Assembly: GCA_963791325.1 (NCBI GenBank)
Contig: CAWBRU010000009.1
Coordinates: forward strand, 186,001 to 250,000
Direction of reading: 5' to 3'
From: JBEVJK01 sp963791325
GTDB lineage: Bacteria > Pseudomonadota > Alphaproteobacteria > Rhizobiales > Rhizobiaceae
DNA length: 64,000 nucleotides
Part shown: in pieces, positions 9,321 to 17,558 of the stretch
How the letters are laid out: each line of letters begins with the position of its first letter
How positions within the stretch are numbered: the stretch's first letter is position 1
Program-made: the position numbers and the translations under genes
The notes under the pieces: model-generated
Seen by the model: only the letters and a program-made list of their open reading frames with translations
What the model was told of the DNA's origin: nothing
The model's database searches: none

Positions 9321-9788
9321 GCTGAGAAGGGTCAGGCCCGAGAGGCTCTCCAGCGTGGCGCCGGCGGCGCCGGCCGGCGCCAGCCAGGTCTGCTCGTCCA
9401 TGACGCCGGTGGCCGGCAGGCCTGCATTGGTCTGGTACTGCCGCACCACCGCTTCCGTTCCGGGACCGAAGATGCCGTCGACGGCGCCCGCATAGCCGAA
9501 GCCGTTCTTGAGCACGCGCTGCAGCATGGCCACCACCGGACCGAGCGCGCCGGCCTTGAGCGCCGGCGACGCCTCGCGGTAGGCCGGGACATGGCTCCAG
9601 GTGGCCGGCCCGACGACGCCGTCGGCCGTAAGCCCCTCCGACTGCTGGAAATCCTTCACCGCCTGTTCCGTCTGCGGCCCGAAATTGCCGTCGACGGCGC
9701 TCGGCGCCAGCGTCTTCATCCGGGCAAACACCCGCTGCAGCCGTCTGACATCGTCCCCGCTGTCGCCCAGTCTGATCGTCGCCGGCAT
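9318..9788 (-). CDS. Peptidoglycan-binding domain protein (third of four)
   Basis: The 156-residue protein has two PG_binding_1 repeats: VDGNFGPQTEQAVKDFQ with DGVVGPATWSHV, then VDGIFGPGTEAVVRQYQ with ATGVMDEQTWLAP. It starts directly at the first repeat (MPATIRLGDSGDDVRRLQ) with no signal peptide. It is convergent with the first two copies and codirectional with the fourth, 10 bp downstream of it. The TAG stop coincides with the end of a repeat remnant. Confidence 0.87.
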   Translation of the reverse strand: MPATIRLGDSGDDVRRLQRVFARMKTLAPSAVDGNFGPQTEQAVKDFQQSEGLTADGVVGPATWSHVPAYREASPALKAGALGPVVAMLQRVLKNGFGYAGAVDGIFGPGTEAVVRQYQTNAGLPATGVMDEQTWLAPAGAAGATLESLSGLTLLS

Positions 9789-9798
9789 CGGTCTGTCC

Positions 9799-10083
9799 TC
9801 AATAATCCTGCTTGATCAGCTTCTTCCAGGTCAGCGGGCCGACGATGGCGTCGGCGGCAAGATGGGCGGCGGTCTGGAACGCCAGCGTGGCCTTCTTGGT
9901 TTCGGCGCCGGCATTGCCGTCGACGTCCAGCGGCGCGATCGGCGTACCATCCTCGCCGACGTCGCCGGCGGTGAGGAAGACGTTGAGCAGTGCCTGCAAC
10001 GGCTTGACGTGGCTGCCCGTCACCGGCTGTTGCTGGGCCTTGCGCAAGTCGAGCGTCTCCAACGTCACCACGACCTGCGCCAT
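9799..10083 (-). CDS. Peptidoglycan-binding domain protein (fourth of four, single repeat)
   Basis: The ATG at 10083 is preceded by AAGGAGCAGGGATC, which fixes the start; the frame stays open for about 120 codons upstream but without family similarity. The 94-residue product holds one PG_binding_1 repeat (VDGNAGAETKKATLAFQ, ADAIVGPLTWKKL) after a short N-terminal segment. No export signal is seen. It lies 10 bp before the third copy, so the pair is probably cotranscribed. Confidence 0.82.
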   Translation of the reverse strand: MAQVVVTLETLDLRKAQQQPVTGSHVKPLQALLNVFLTAGDVGEDGTPIAPLDVDGNAGAETKKATLAFQTAAHLAADAIVGPLTWKKLIKQDY

Positions 10084-10427
10084 GATCCCTGCTCCTTCGA
10101 AGATGCCGGCGCGGCCGGCAGAATTGGATGCGCCTTTGTCCGACGACATGGCGCTTTCTGAACAGATGCAGATTAGCAAAGTCGCGTCGGACAACAAGCT
10201 TCCATCGGGAATGCCGGTGTAAATTTTGCCAGCGGTGGTGCAGTTGAACCTATCCAACACCTGTCCGACTTGCAGTAACTTGGATTTGGATTGCCGCCCA
10301 GCGGTCCGGCATTGCGGAAGTTCTGTGACGTCCGGGCACGTCTTGCCGCCTTGTCCGCCCATCGAGCGACCGGGCAAAGAGAGCGGCACGCTTGATACCG
10401 CCAACATTTGATTCCACATCGGAGACG
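10084..10427. other. Intergenic region, no gene supported
   Basis: This 344-bp divergent spacer separates the fourth peptidoglycan-binding gene from the DUF930 gene. Open frames cross it on the minus strand but have no ribosome-binding site or recognisable sequence. It is less GC-rich in the middle (around 10150-10300), consistent with two outward promoters. I see no clear repeat or RNA. Confidence 0.4.
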
Positions 10428-11333
10428 ATGAGGGACGACGCAACAGACCGGCGCGACGTTTTGAGATGGGCCTTGCCGGCGTCGCTGGCGCTGCATCTGG
10501 CGGCGGTGGCGCTGCTGATCTTCGGCCTGCCGCTGCCGCTGTCCGACCCGCAGGACGAGGAGGCGATCAAGGTCGATCTGGTGCCGCCGCCCAAGCCGGC
10601 GCCGAAGCCCAAGCCGAAACCGCCGGCCGCCGCGGCCGAGAAGCCGGCTGCCCCGGAAAAACCCCAGCCGGCCGCGCCCGAGCCGAAGCCGCCGAGCCGC
10701 GCCGCTGCTGCGAAAGCGCCAGAGCCGCTGAAGCCCGTCTACAGGTTCGGCGAGAAGGACGAAGGACCGCGAAAAGCATCCGACGGCAACAGTGCGGAGG
10801 ATGGGGCGCCTTCTCGAGCAGCGCCGCCGGAGGTCGCCAAGCCCGCGCTCGCCCAACCGCCGCCTTTGGCCGCGGCCGGAGCTGCGACCGAGATACCGCT
10901 GCCGGCGGCGCCCGATGTCCCGACGGCGAGGCCGGCCACGCCCACCCCGGCCAAGGATGCGCCCCCCAAGCCGACGGACAAGAAACTGTTCTCGCGCTCG
11001 GCCACCGGCAGCCCGGCGGCGACGACGGCGATGGCCGAGGTGACCAGGGGACAGCGGGCGGCCAAGCTGTGCACGACGGAACTGCGCGACCGGCTGCAAA
11101 CCGCATCTCCGCCGTACTATCCCTATCTTCTGCCGTCCTATCCGCTGAAGGCCGGCAAGAAGGCGATCGACGTCGCCAATGGAAACTTTCGCGACATCCA
11201 TCTGGACTGGTTCAGCCTGAGCTTCCACTGCGAGGTCGACACCGAGGCCACGCGGGTGGTGTCGTTTGCCTTCCGCGTCGGCGGACGGATCCCGCCGAGC
11301 GAATGGCGGCAGCGCGGCATACCGGCGGACTGA
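10428..11333 (+). CDS. TonB-like DUF930 domain-containing protein
   Basis: The 301-residue protein begins with a cytoplasmic stub and one membrane helix (LALHLAAVALLIFGLPLPL, residues about 18-36). A long Pro/Ala/Lys-rich linker to about residue 190 follows, as in TonB and TolA. The C-terminus is a DUF930 domain containing CTTELRDRLQTASPPYYPYL and HCEVDTEATRVVSFAFRVGG, with two conserved Cys. DUF930 proteins are periplasmic-facing and of unknown function. The start ATG at 10428 has GGAGACG upstream. Confidence 0.85.
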   Translation: MRDDATDRRDVLRWALPASLALHLAAVALLIFGLPLPLSDPQDEEAIKVDLVPPPKPAPKPKPKPPAAAAEKPAAPEKPQPAAPEPKPPSRAAAAKAPEPLKPVYRFGEKDEGPRKASDGNSAEDGAPSRAAPPEVAKPALAQPPPLAAAGAATEIPLPAAPDVPTARPATPTPAKDAPPKPTDKKLFSRSATGSPAATTAMAEVTRGQRAAKLCTTELRDRLQTASPPYYPYLLPSYPLKAGKKAIDVANGNFRDIHLDWFSLSFHCEVDTEATRVVSFAFRVGGRIPPSEWRQRGIPAD

Positions 11334-11500
11334 CCGCTCCGCCCGCCGAACAGCGGCGGCAAAACGCAAAAATGTGGCAACAGGTCGCAAGCGGCCGCCA
11401 CAATCGATCCCCACTTGAAGGCAAATGCCTCGCATGCGCGGCGCGCCGGTCGCGTCCCCAGGCGGCGCAGATTCAATTTCAGACCGAGGATCGATCGAAG

Positions 11501-11797
11501 ATGACCGCCTACTCAGCTCAGCGTCCGCTCAACGTCCATCGCCAGGCCCCGGTGGATTGGCGGCCGACCGTCGTGCAAACCCGGCAAGGCTCATGGCGGC
11601 CGCTGATGGATCTCGGCCACTGCCAATGCCGCTACCCGGTCGCCGAGGATGCCTCGGTGCCCGGCGGTCACCTGTTCTGCGCGGCAGCGACCACGGCCGA
11701 CCGCCGCTACTGCGCCGAGCATCTGCGCGTGGTGACCGCCGTGGACCAGCGCCGCGGCGGCTCCGGCCAGCTTTGGCCAGCCAAGCGCGCCGCCTGA
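11501..11797 (+). CDS. GcrA-like protein lacking the N-terminal DNA-binding half
   Basis: The 98-residue product carries the C-terminal signature of GcrA-family cell-cycle regulators: CQCRYPVAED, HLFCAAATTADRRYCAEH. In GcrA these Cys/His elements follow an N-terminal helix-turn-helix and contact sigma70. Here no helix-turn-helix precedes them; the N-terminus is a basic segment (VDWRPTVVQTRQGSWRPLMD). A GAGG site lies 5' of the ATG at 11501. It could be a stand-alone sigma-interacting domain or an unrelated small zinc protein. Confidence 0.65.
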   Translation: MTAYSAQRPLNVHRQAPVDWRPTVVQTRQGSWRPLMDLGHCQCRYPVAEDASVPGGHLFCAAATTADRRYCAEHLRVVTAVDQRRGGSGQLWPAKRAA

Positions 11798-11819
11798 GCC
11801 GCGCGGCTTCGGCAGACGA

Positions 11820-13055
11820 TCAGCGCACCAGCTCGCGCAGCAGCCGCGCCACGCTGGCGCGGTCCTCGAGCTGCGGCATGTGGCCGAGCCCGCCGAAGCG
11901 GTGGATCCCCACGGTGCCGGGCAGACCGGAGAACTGGCTGTGCGGGATGACCCGGTCGGCCGTTCCGGCGATGACTTTGGTCGGAACGGCCAGCTTGTCG
12001 AGCAGCCCACGAACGGAAAAAAGCTGAGTGCCGCCGCTGAACAGCAGGGCGGCGAGCCGGGTCTGCGCGGCGGCCAGGCGGCCATCGGCCCGGGCGCGCT
12101 GCGTTGCCCTGACGAAGCTGTCGGAGAGCGCCGCCGGGTCGGCGACCAGCTCGCGCATCCACACCCGCAGCGCCGCCTCTCCGGTCGCGGCGGCAAACCC
12201 TTCGACGAAGCCGCCGTTGATCTCGGGCCCGAAGCCGGCCGGCGCCAACAGAAACAGCGAGCGCGCCTCGACCGAGAGGCCGGCAGCGACGGCCGTCGCC
12301 ACCGCCCCGCCGAGCGAATGGCCGGCCAGATGGGCGACCGCAATGCCGTGCGCGGCAAGCTCGGCCTCCGCATGAGCCACCAGGTCGTCGAAGCAGTTTG
12401 CCGTGGTGCCGACGGCAGCGCCATGGCCCGGCAGATCGATGGAGAGGATCGGGACCTCCGGGTCGAAGGCCGACAGCAGCGGCCGCCACGCCGCCGTCTC
12501 CGCGCCGAAGCCGTGGATGAGCACGACCGGGACGCCCTCGCCTCGGCGCAGCCAGAGGGCGGTGGTGTCGTGCGCCCCGGCCTTGGCTGAGGAGCGCATG
12601 GCGGTTTGCAGGAGCGCAGTCTGGCGCGCCTGCCGCGGCGCCGGCGCCGCGGCGGGCGAGGCCGGCTCGATGTCGCGGGCCTGGATGCGGCCCTTCGGCC
12701 CGCTGCCCGCCAGCTTCGCCAGATCGAGGTTCAGCCGTCTCGCCAGCCGGCGGGCGAGCGGCGTGGCGCGCGGCCGCGCGGCGGCCGAGCCCGCGGCCCC
12801 GCCGACATAGGCCTCGCCTTCGGCGTAGATCCAGGCCACGGCCTGGCCCACGGGAATGTCGACGCCGGCTGCGGCGACGATGTCGCGCAGCGTCCCGGCA
12901 GCCGGCGCGTCGACTTCCATGGCCGCCTTGTCCGTCTCGATCTCGAACAGCAGCTCGCCCTTCCGGATCGCGGCCCCTTCCTCGACGAACCAGCGCGAGA
13001 TGCGTCCGGTCGCCATGTCCATATCGACCTTGGGCAGGATGACTTCGACGGGCAT
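11820..13055 (-). CDS. acoC: Acetoin dehydrogenase E2 component (lipoyl domain fused to alpha/beta hydrolase)
   Basis: Residues 1-80 form a lipoyl domain with the lipoylated lysine in ETDKAAMEV. A peripheral subunit-binding domain follows near 125-160 (ATPLARRLARRLNLDLAKLAG). From about 175 onward an alpha/beta-hydrolase fold carries the nucleophile elbow AGHSLGGAVAT. This three-part architecture is characteristic of AcoC-type dihydrolipoyl acetyltransferases of acetoin dehydrogenase. The ATG at 13055 lies 2 bp after the acoB stop, so it ends the acoABC operon. No E3 subunit is present in the window. Confidence 0.9.
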   Translation of the reverse strand: MPVEVILPKVDMDMATGRISRWFVEEGAAIRKGELLFEIETDKAAMEVDAPAAGTLRDIVAAAGVDIPVGQAVAWIYAEGEAYVGGAAGSAAARPRATPLARRLARRLNLDLAKLAGSGPKGRIQARDIEPASPAAAPAPRQARQTALLQTAMRSSAKAGAHDTTALWLRRGEGVPVVLIHGFGAETAAWRPLLSAFDPEVPILSIDLPGHGAAVGTTANCFDDLVAHAEAELAAHGIAVAHLAGHSLGGAVATAVAAGLSVEARSLFLLAPAGFGPEINGGFVEGFAAATGEAALRVWMRELVADPAALSDSFVRATQRARADGRLAAAQTRLAALLFSGGTQLFSVRGLLDKLAVPTKVIAGTADRVIPHSQFSGLPGTVGIHRFGGLGHMPQLEDRASVARLLRELVR

Positions 13056-13057
13056 CC

Positions 13058-14056
13058 CTACCGCCTCCCGCCGACCAGCTCGCGGGCGGCTGCGACGATG
13101 TCGGGCACCTGGGGGACGACCGCCTTTTCCAGCTCGGGGTTGTAGGGGATCGGCGTCTCGGCCCCGCCGAGACGCACGATCGGCGCATCGAGATAGTCGA
13201 ACGCCTCGCTCTCGGCGACCATGGCGCTGACCTCCGCTCCGACCCCCAGCGTCTTCACCCCCTCATAGACGCAGAGCAGCCGGGAGGTCTTCTTGACGCT
13301 GGCGATCACCGTCCCCTTGTCCATCGGCCGGATGGTGCGCAGGTCCACGACTTCGAGCCGCATCCCCTCGCCGGCCAGGATCTCGGCGGCATCCAAGGCC
13401 TTATGGACCATGATGCCGGTGGCGACGACCGTGAGGTCGCTGCCCTGCCGCCTGACCTCGGCCGTGCCGATCGGCACGGTGTAGTGCCCGTCCGGCACCG
13501 GCCCCTTCATCTTGTAGAGCAGCTTGTGCTCGAAGATCATTACCGGATCGGGATCGGCAATCGCCGCGAGCAGCATGCCCTTGGCGTCGTGCGGGGTCGA
13601 CGGCTGGATCACCTTCAGGCCGGGCACGTGCCCGAGCCAGGCCTCCAGGCTCTGGCTGTGCTGGGCTGCGGCGCCGGTTCCCGAGCCGGCGGGAAAGCGC
13701 ATCACCACCGGCACCGAGACCTCGCCGCCCAGCATGAAGCGCATCTTGGCCGCCTGGTTGACGATCTGCTCCAGAGCGAGGGTGGCGAAGTCGGAAAACT
13801 GGAACTCGAAGATCGGCCGCATGCCGGTCAGCGCCGCTCCGACCGCGACGCCGGCGCCGCCGAGCTCCGAGATCGGCGTGTCGCGGACGCGCTCGGTGCC
13901 GAAGCGCTCGACCAGGTCGCCGGTGACCTGAAAAGCACCGCCATAGACGCCAATGTCCTCGCCCATCAGGAAGACCCGTTCGTCGGCCTCCATGGCAATC
14001 GCCATCGCCTCGCGGATCGCCTGGGCGTAGGAAAGCTCACGCGGGCTGTCGTCCAT
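13058..14056 (-). CDS. acoB: Thiamine-dependent dehydrogenase E1 beta subunit (AcoB type)
   Basis: This 332-residue protein is the transketolase-like beta subunit of the E1 component. It shows FLMGEDIGVYGGAFQVT near residue 30, RDTPISELGGAGVAVGAAL near 60, and the C-terminal transketolase domain with DLRTIRPMDKGTVI. With AcoA it forms the thiamine pyrophosphate-dependent enzyme acting on acetoin or a related 2-oxo compound. It lies between acoA and acoC in one operon, with a 24-bp gap from acoA. Confidence 0.92.
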   Translation of the reverse strand: MDDSPRELSYAQAIREAMAIAMEADERVFLMGEDIGVYGGAFQVTGDLVERFGTERVRDTPISELGGAGVAVGAALTGMRPIFEFQFSDFATLALEQIVNQAAKMRFMLGGEVSVPVVMRFPAGSGTGAAAQHSQSLEAWLGHVPGLKVIQPSTPHDAKGMLLAAIADPDPVMIFEHKLLYKMKGPVPDGHYTVPIGTAEVRRQGSDLTVVATGIMVHKALDAAEILAGEGMRLEVVDLRTIRPMDKGTVIASVKKTSRLLCVYEGVKTLGVGAEVSAMVAESEAFDYLDAPIVRLGGAETPIPYNPELEKAVVPQVPDIVAAARELVGGRR

Positions 14057-14080
14057 CGGTCGGATCCGTCGGCTCGGCGC

Positions 14081-15127
14081 TCAGTCGGTGTAGACGTATT
14101 GCCCGACATCGGCCGTCAGCGGCATCGGGCTCTGCTTGGCGAAGGCGATGCCGTCCTCGATCTCCCGCTCTACGGCCGCGCGCATCGCCGCGATCCCGTC
14201 CTGGCCGATAAGTCCGTATTCGAGCAGCTGCAGCTCGAAGCGGGCGATCGGGTCCCTGGCGATCCAGGTGTCGATTTCGTCCTTGCTGCGGTAGCGGTTG
14301 CGGTCGCTCTTGGAGTGGCCGCGGTGGCGGTAGGTCTTGCATTCGATCAAGCTCGGACCCTGCCCGTCCCGGGCTCGCCCCACCGCAGACACAGACGCCT
14401 CCGCTACCGCCGAGAGGTCGTTGCCATCGACCGTCACTCCCGGCATGGCATAGGCCGAGGCACGGTCGGCGACGTTGGGAACCGCGGTCGAGCGCGCGGT
14501 GGAGGTCGACATCCCGTAGCCGTTGTTCTCGCAGACGAAGACCACCGGCAGCGTCCAGACCGCTGCCAGGTTGAGCGCTTCATGAAAGGCGCCCTCATTG
14601 TTGGCGCCGTCGCCGAAAAACGACACCACGATGCCGTCGCGCTTCTGCATCTTCATCGACAGCGCCGCTCCGACCGCGATCGGCAGACCGCCGCCGACAA
14701 TGCCGTTGGCGCCGAGATTGCCCTTTGCCACGTCGGCAATGTGCATCGAGCCGCCGCGGCCCTTGCAGTAGCCGGTGGTCTTGCCGAAAAATTCGGCGAA
14801 CATGCGCCCAACCTCGGCGCCCTTGGCAATGCAGTGGCCGTGGCCGCGATGCGTCGAGGTGATCTGGTCGGTCTCGCGCAACGGCAGGCAGATGCCGACC
14901 GCCGACGCCTCCTGGCCGATCGACAGATGCATGGTGCCGTGGACGAGGCCGCGCGTGTAGCTCTCCTCGGCCCCCTCCTCGAACCGGCGGATCAGATACA
15001 TCTGCCGGAGGGCATCCTTCAGCACGTCCGGCGCGAAGTGCCGGAACGCGAACGGCCGGTTGTCGCCCGCAACCGCCTCGAGCAGCGCGCCATCGGCTCG
15101 CGTCTGACGGGCTCTGGCTTTGGGCAT
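14081..15127 (-). CDS. acoA: Thiamine-dependent dehydrogenase E1 alpha subunit (AcoA type)
   Basis: The 348-residue alpha subunit binds thiamine pyrophosphate through GDGANNEGAFHEALNLAAVW near residue 165 with ENNGYG after it; HRGHGHCIAKG near 95 and ECKTYRHRGHSKSDRNRYR near 265 are typical E1 alpha blocks. The ATG at 15127 is fixed by CAGGAGGACAGCT upstream. It heads the acoABC operon, divergent from a SorC-type regulator. Family homology supports acetoin, but the regulation with polyol genes leaves room for another substrate. Confidence 0.92.
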   Translation of the reverse strand: MPKARARQTRADGALLEAVAGDNRPFAFRHFAPDVLKDALRQMYLIRRFEEGAEESYTRGLVHGTMHLSIGQEASAVGICLPLRETDQITSTHRGHGHCIAKGAEVGRMFAEFFGKTTGYCKGRGGSMHIADVAKGNLGANGIVGGGLPIAVGAALSMKMQKRDGIVVSFFGDGANNEGAFHEALNLAAVWTLPVVFVCENNGYGMSTSTARSTAVPNVADRASAYAMPGVTVDGNDLSAVAEASVSAVGRARDGQGPSLIECKTYRHRGHSKSDRNRYRSKDEIDTWIARDPIARFELQLLEYGLIGQDGIAAMRAAVEREIEDGIAFAKQSPMPLTADVGQYVYTD

Positions 15128-15224
15128 AGCTGTCCTCCTGCAGCATCGCAGGCTGCCGTCGACGCCGGGAAGGTCGACGAAGGCGTGGCCAACCGCGCCC
15201 GGTACCATCGGTCCGATTTATACG

Positions 15225-15256
15225 GAACATTTAGCTTTTTATCAAGACCGATGTTC
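15225..15256. promoter_or_regulatory. Candidate SorC operator, site A (GAACA-N22-TGTTC)
   Basis: Inverted arms GAACAT and ATGTTC flank an AT-rich core in the divergent acoA/sorC spacer. The same 5-bp arms with exactly the same 22-bp spacing recur at 21874-21905, and with one mismatch per arm at 17476-17507. The left half also shares GAACATTT-N2-CTTTT with the 21874 site. Confidence 0.55.
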
Positions 15257-15410
15257 AGCACCTCTGGCCGAGGCGGCAGGGGCGGGCGCAAATTCCTGCG
15301 GGCGCCGGCGTGGGCTCTGGATTTCGCCATGACGGTGTGGTCGAACAAGGCGACCTTGCCGGTTGCCCGGATCGGCAGAGGTCCGCTTGGCGATCCGCGA
15401 GGGCCGAGAT

Positions 15411-16445
15411 TTGGACAAGCCAGAACGTCGGGGCAAGCGGCCGCCCGCAGCCAAGGCCGCCGCGGCGGCTGACAAGGAGCCGGCCGCGGCTGCCGTGCCG
15501 ATGCGCTCGGAGCGCCTGAGGGTGCGTGCCGCGTGGATGTACTATGTCGAGCAGATGACACAGAACGAGATCGCCGCCGCCCTCGGCATCGGCCGCGTCA
15601 CGGTCGTCAGGCTGCTCGCCGAAGCACGCGCGCGCCAGGAAGTGCTGATCTCGGTCGGCGGCGAATTGGCCGAGATCACCGCGCTGGAGCGCGCGCTCGA
15701 GCAGCGGTTCGGCCTCGGCCGGGCGATCGTTGCGCCATTGTCTTCGGCCGGCAGCGATCCGGTGCCGTCGATCGGCGCGGCGGTTGGCGCCTTCCTGTCC
15801 GACGCCGTACAGGCGGACATGGTGGTCGGGCTTGGCTGGGGACGGACCCTGCTGCAGGCGCTGCCCTTCGTCGAGGCGCGCTCGCTCGACAATCTGCGCG
15901 TCATTTCCCTGCTCGGCGGCATTGCCGAGGCGCGCCGCTTCAACCCGGCGGAGTTCGTCTGGCGGTTCGCCCAGATCTTTGGCGGCAACGCCTACCTGCT
16001 GGCGGCGCCGGCGGTCGTCGACAGCATCGAGACCAAGCGCGCGCTGATCGAGAAATGCGGGCTCGGCCGGATCATCGACATGGCCAGCGCGCTCGATCTC
16101 GTGGTCGTCAGCGCCGGCGGCATGACGCCCGGCTCGACCACCTTTCGCGTCGGCTATCTGTCGGAGGATGTCCGCCGTTCGCTGCTCGAGTCCGGGGCCG
16201 TCGGCGACCTCCTGTTCCATTTCTTCGACCGCGACGGGCGGCTGGTCGACCACCGGCTGAACGAACTCGTCATGTCGGTCGGCATCGAACGGGTGAAGAG
16301 CGCCAAGCAGCGCATCCTGGTGAGCGGCGGGGCGGAGAAGGCGGCGGCCCTGCCCGGCGCCATGAAACTGATCAGGCCGAACGTGTTCATCACCGACGAG
16401 GCGAGCGCCCGGACGATCCTGTCCGACCACGGCGAGAACCGATAG
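15411..16445 (+). CDS. SorC/DeoR-family sugar-binding transcriptional regulator
   Basis: The protein has an N-terminal helix-turn-helix (YVEQMTQNEIAAALGIGRVTV) and a SorC-type sugar-phosphate-binding domain (VVGLGWGRTLLQAL, ISLLGGIAEARRFNP, VVSAGGMTPGSTTFRVGYLS). Such regulators respond to phosphorylated sugars or polyols, EryD of erythritol loci being one example. The TTG at 15411 has GAGGG at good spacing; an ATG at 15501 is the alternative and would shorten the protein by 30 residues. It is divergent from acoA and next to the PfkB kinase, so it is the likely regulator of the 11.8-26.6 kb cluster. Confidence 0.85.
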   Translation: MDKPERRGKRPPAAKAAAAADKEPAAAAVPMRSERLRVRAAWMYYVEQMTQNEIAAALGIGRVTVVRLLAEARARQEVLISVGGELAEITALERALEQRFGLGRAIVAPLSSAGSDPVPSIGAAVGAFLSDAVQADMVVGLGWGRTLLQALPFVEARSLDNLRVISLLGGIAEARRFNPAEFVWRFAQIFGGNAYLLAAPAVVDSIETKRALIEKCGLGRIIDMASALDLVVVSAGGMTPGSTTFRVGYLSEDVRRSLLESGAVGDLLFHFFDRDGRLVDHRLNELVMSVGIERVKSAKQRILVSGGAEKAAALPGAMKLIRPNVFITDEASARTILSDHGENR

Positions 16446-16461
16446 GCTCCGGCAGCCGAGC

Positions 16462-17460
16462 CTAGCCTTTGGCCTGCAATGCAGCGCCGGCCATGATTGC
16501 CGCCTGCCGCGGCCGCACCGGCCTCGTCTGCATGAATTTCCAGGTCTCCTCGAAGGAGGTCACCCCGGCCTGCGAGCCCAAGCCGGTGGCGTTGAGCGCC
16601 GAGGTCGCCTGGGCAAAGCGCACCGACAGTTCCGGATCGAAGCCGCGGCAGAGCGCCACCGCATAGCCGGCATTGAAGGCATCGCCGCAGCCGCAGGTGC
16701 ATTTCACGTCGATGTCGAAGGCGGGAACCTCAAATCTCAGGCCGTCGCGGTCCCGGTAATAGGCGCCGTCCTCGCCGAGCGTGAAGATGCACGCCTTGAC
16801 GCCGCGGTCGAGGAAGAAGCTGGCGCAATCCTCGATCGCTTCGAGCCCGGTGAGCGCGCGGGCCTCTTCGATCGACGGCATGAAGTAGTCGGTATGGGCG
16901 AGCACCGCCGCGACGTCCGGCAGATCGGCGCGCGAACCCGCGAACACGTCGACGGTCGTGATCGAGCCGCGCTGCTTGGCGTGGGCAATCAGGGCCGCGT
17001 TGCCGGGGCCGTCCATGCTGTCCATCAGCCCGACGCCGCCGAAATGCACGACGCGGGCATCGGTGATCCGGTCGAAATCCTTTGCGGCGACGACAAAGTC
17101 GCCGGTCGCGCCCTTCATGTGCAGCGCCGGGCGCGAGCCGTCGGCCCGTGTGAGCACGATCGAGGAGGAGGTGCGACAGCCGGCCAGCCGCTGCATGCCC
17201 GAAATGTCGACGCCGAAATGCGCGATGCGGTCGAGCACCCAATCGCCCATCAAATCGTCGCCGACGCCGCCGACCGCCAGGCAGTCGAGGCCCATCTTGG
17301 CGGCAGCGATCACCGCCGTGCCGGCCGCGCCGGACACCGCCATGGTCAATTCGTCGATGAACAGCGTCCCGCCGCCCGGCGGGATCGCCGAGATCGGCCA
17401 CCCCAAACAGTCGAACGTGTAGAAGCCGATCGACGTGTAATCATGCCGCCACGCGTCCAC
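16462..17460 (-). CDS. PfkB-family carbohydrate kinase
   Basis: The 332-residue protein is a ribokinase-fold sugar kinase. It has the substrate-binding GGGTLFIDELTMAVSGAAGTA region near residue 30, GGVGDDLMGDWVLDRIAHFGV near 65, and the catalytic PfkB signature CTCGCGDAFNAGYAVALCRG near 260, with the base in GDAF. It should phosphorylate a sugar or polyol entering through the neighbouring ABC importer. A GTG start at 17460 is supported by CCGGAGGACGACG. It is convergent with the SorC gene and divergent from the zinc dehydrogenase. Confidence 0.88.
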   Translation of the reverse strand: MDAWRHDYTSIGFYTFDCLGWPISAIPPGGGTLFIDELTMAVSGAAGTAVIAAAKMGLDCLAVGGVGDDLMGDWVLDRIAHFGVDISGMQRLAGCRTSSSIVLTRADGSRPALHMKGATGDFVVAAKDFDRITDARVVHFGGVGLMDSMDGPGNAALIAHAKQRGSITTVDVFAGSRADLPDVAAVLAHTDYFMPSIEEARALTGLEAIEDCASFFLDRGVKACIFTLGEDGAYYRDRDGLRFEVPAFDIDVKCTCGCGDAFNAGYAVALCRGFDPELSVRFAQATSALNATGLGSQAGVTSFEETWKFMQTRPVRPRQAAIMAGAALQAKG

Positions 17461-17475
17461 CGTCGTCCTCCGGTT

Positions 17476-17507
17476 GAACTTTTGTGAAAGCGATTGCTAG
17501 ATTGTGC
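17476..17507. promoter_or_regulatory. Candidate SorC operator, site C (GAACT-N22-TGTGC)
   Basis: In the 98-bp divergent spacer between kinase and zinc dehydrogenase, GAACT at 17476 and TGTGC at 17503 keep the same 22-bp spacing as the two perfect dyads, with one mismatch in each arm. The TTT following the left arm is also kept. Confidence 0.35.
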
Positions 17508-17558
17508 ATACCCCCAAACCGAAGTCAAAAGCTTCGGCACACGGCAGGAGGCCGCAGC

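Noticed and set aside
9799..10443. Longer N-terminal extension of the fourth peptidoglycan-binding protein
   Set aside because: The frame is open upstream, but the strong AAGGAGCAGGGATC site fixes the ATG at 10083 and the upstream codons have no signal peptide or family similarity.
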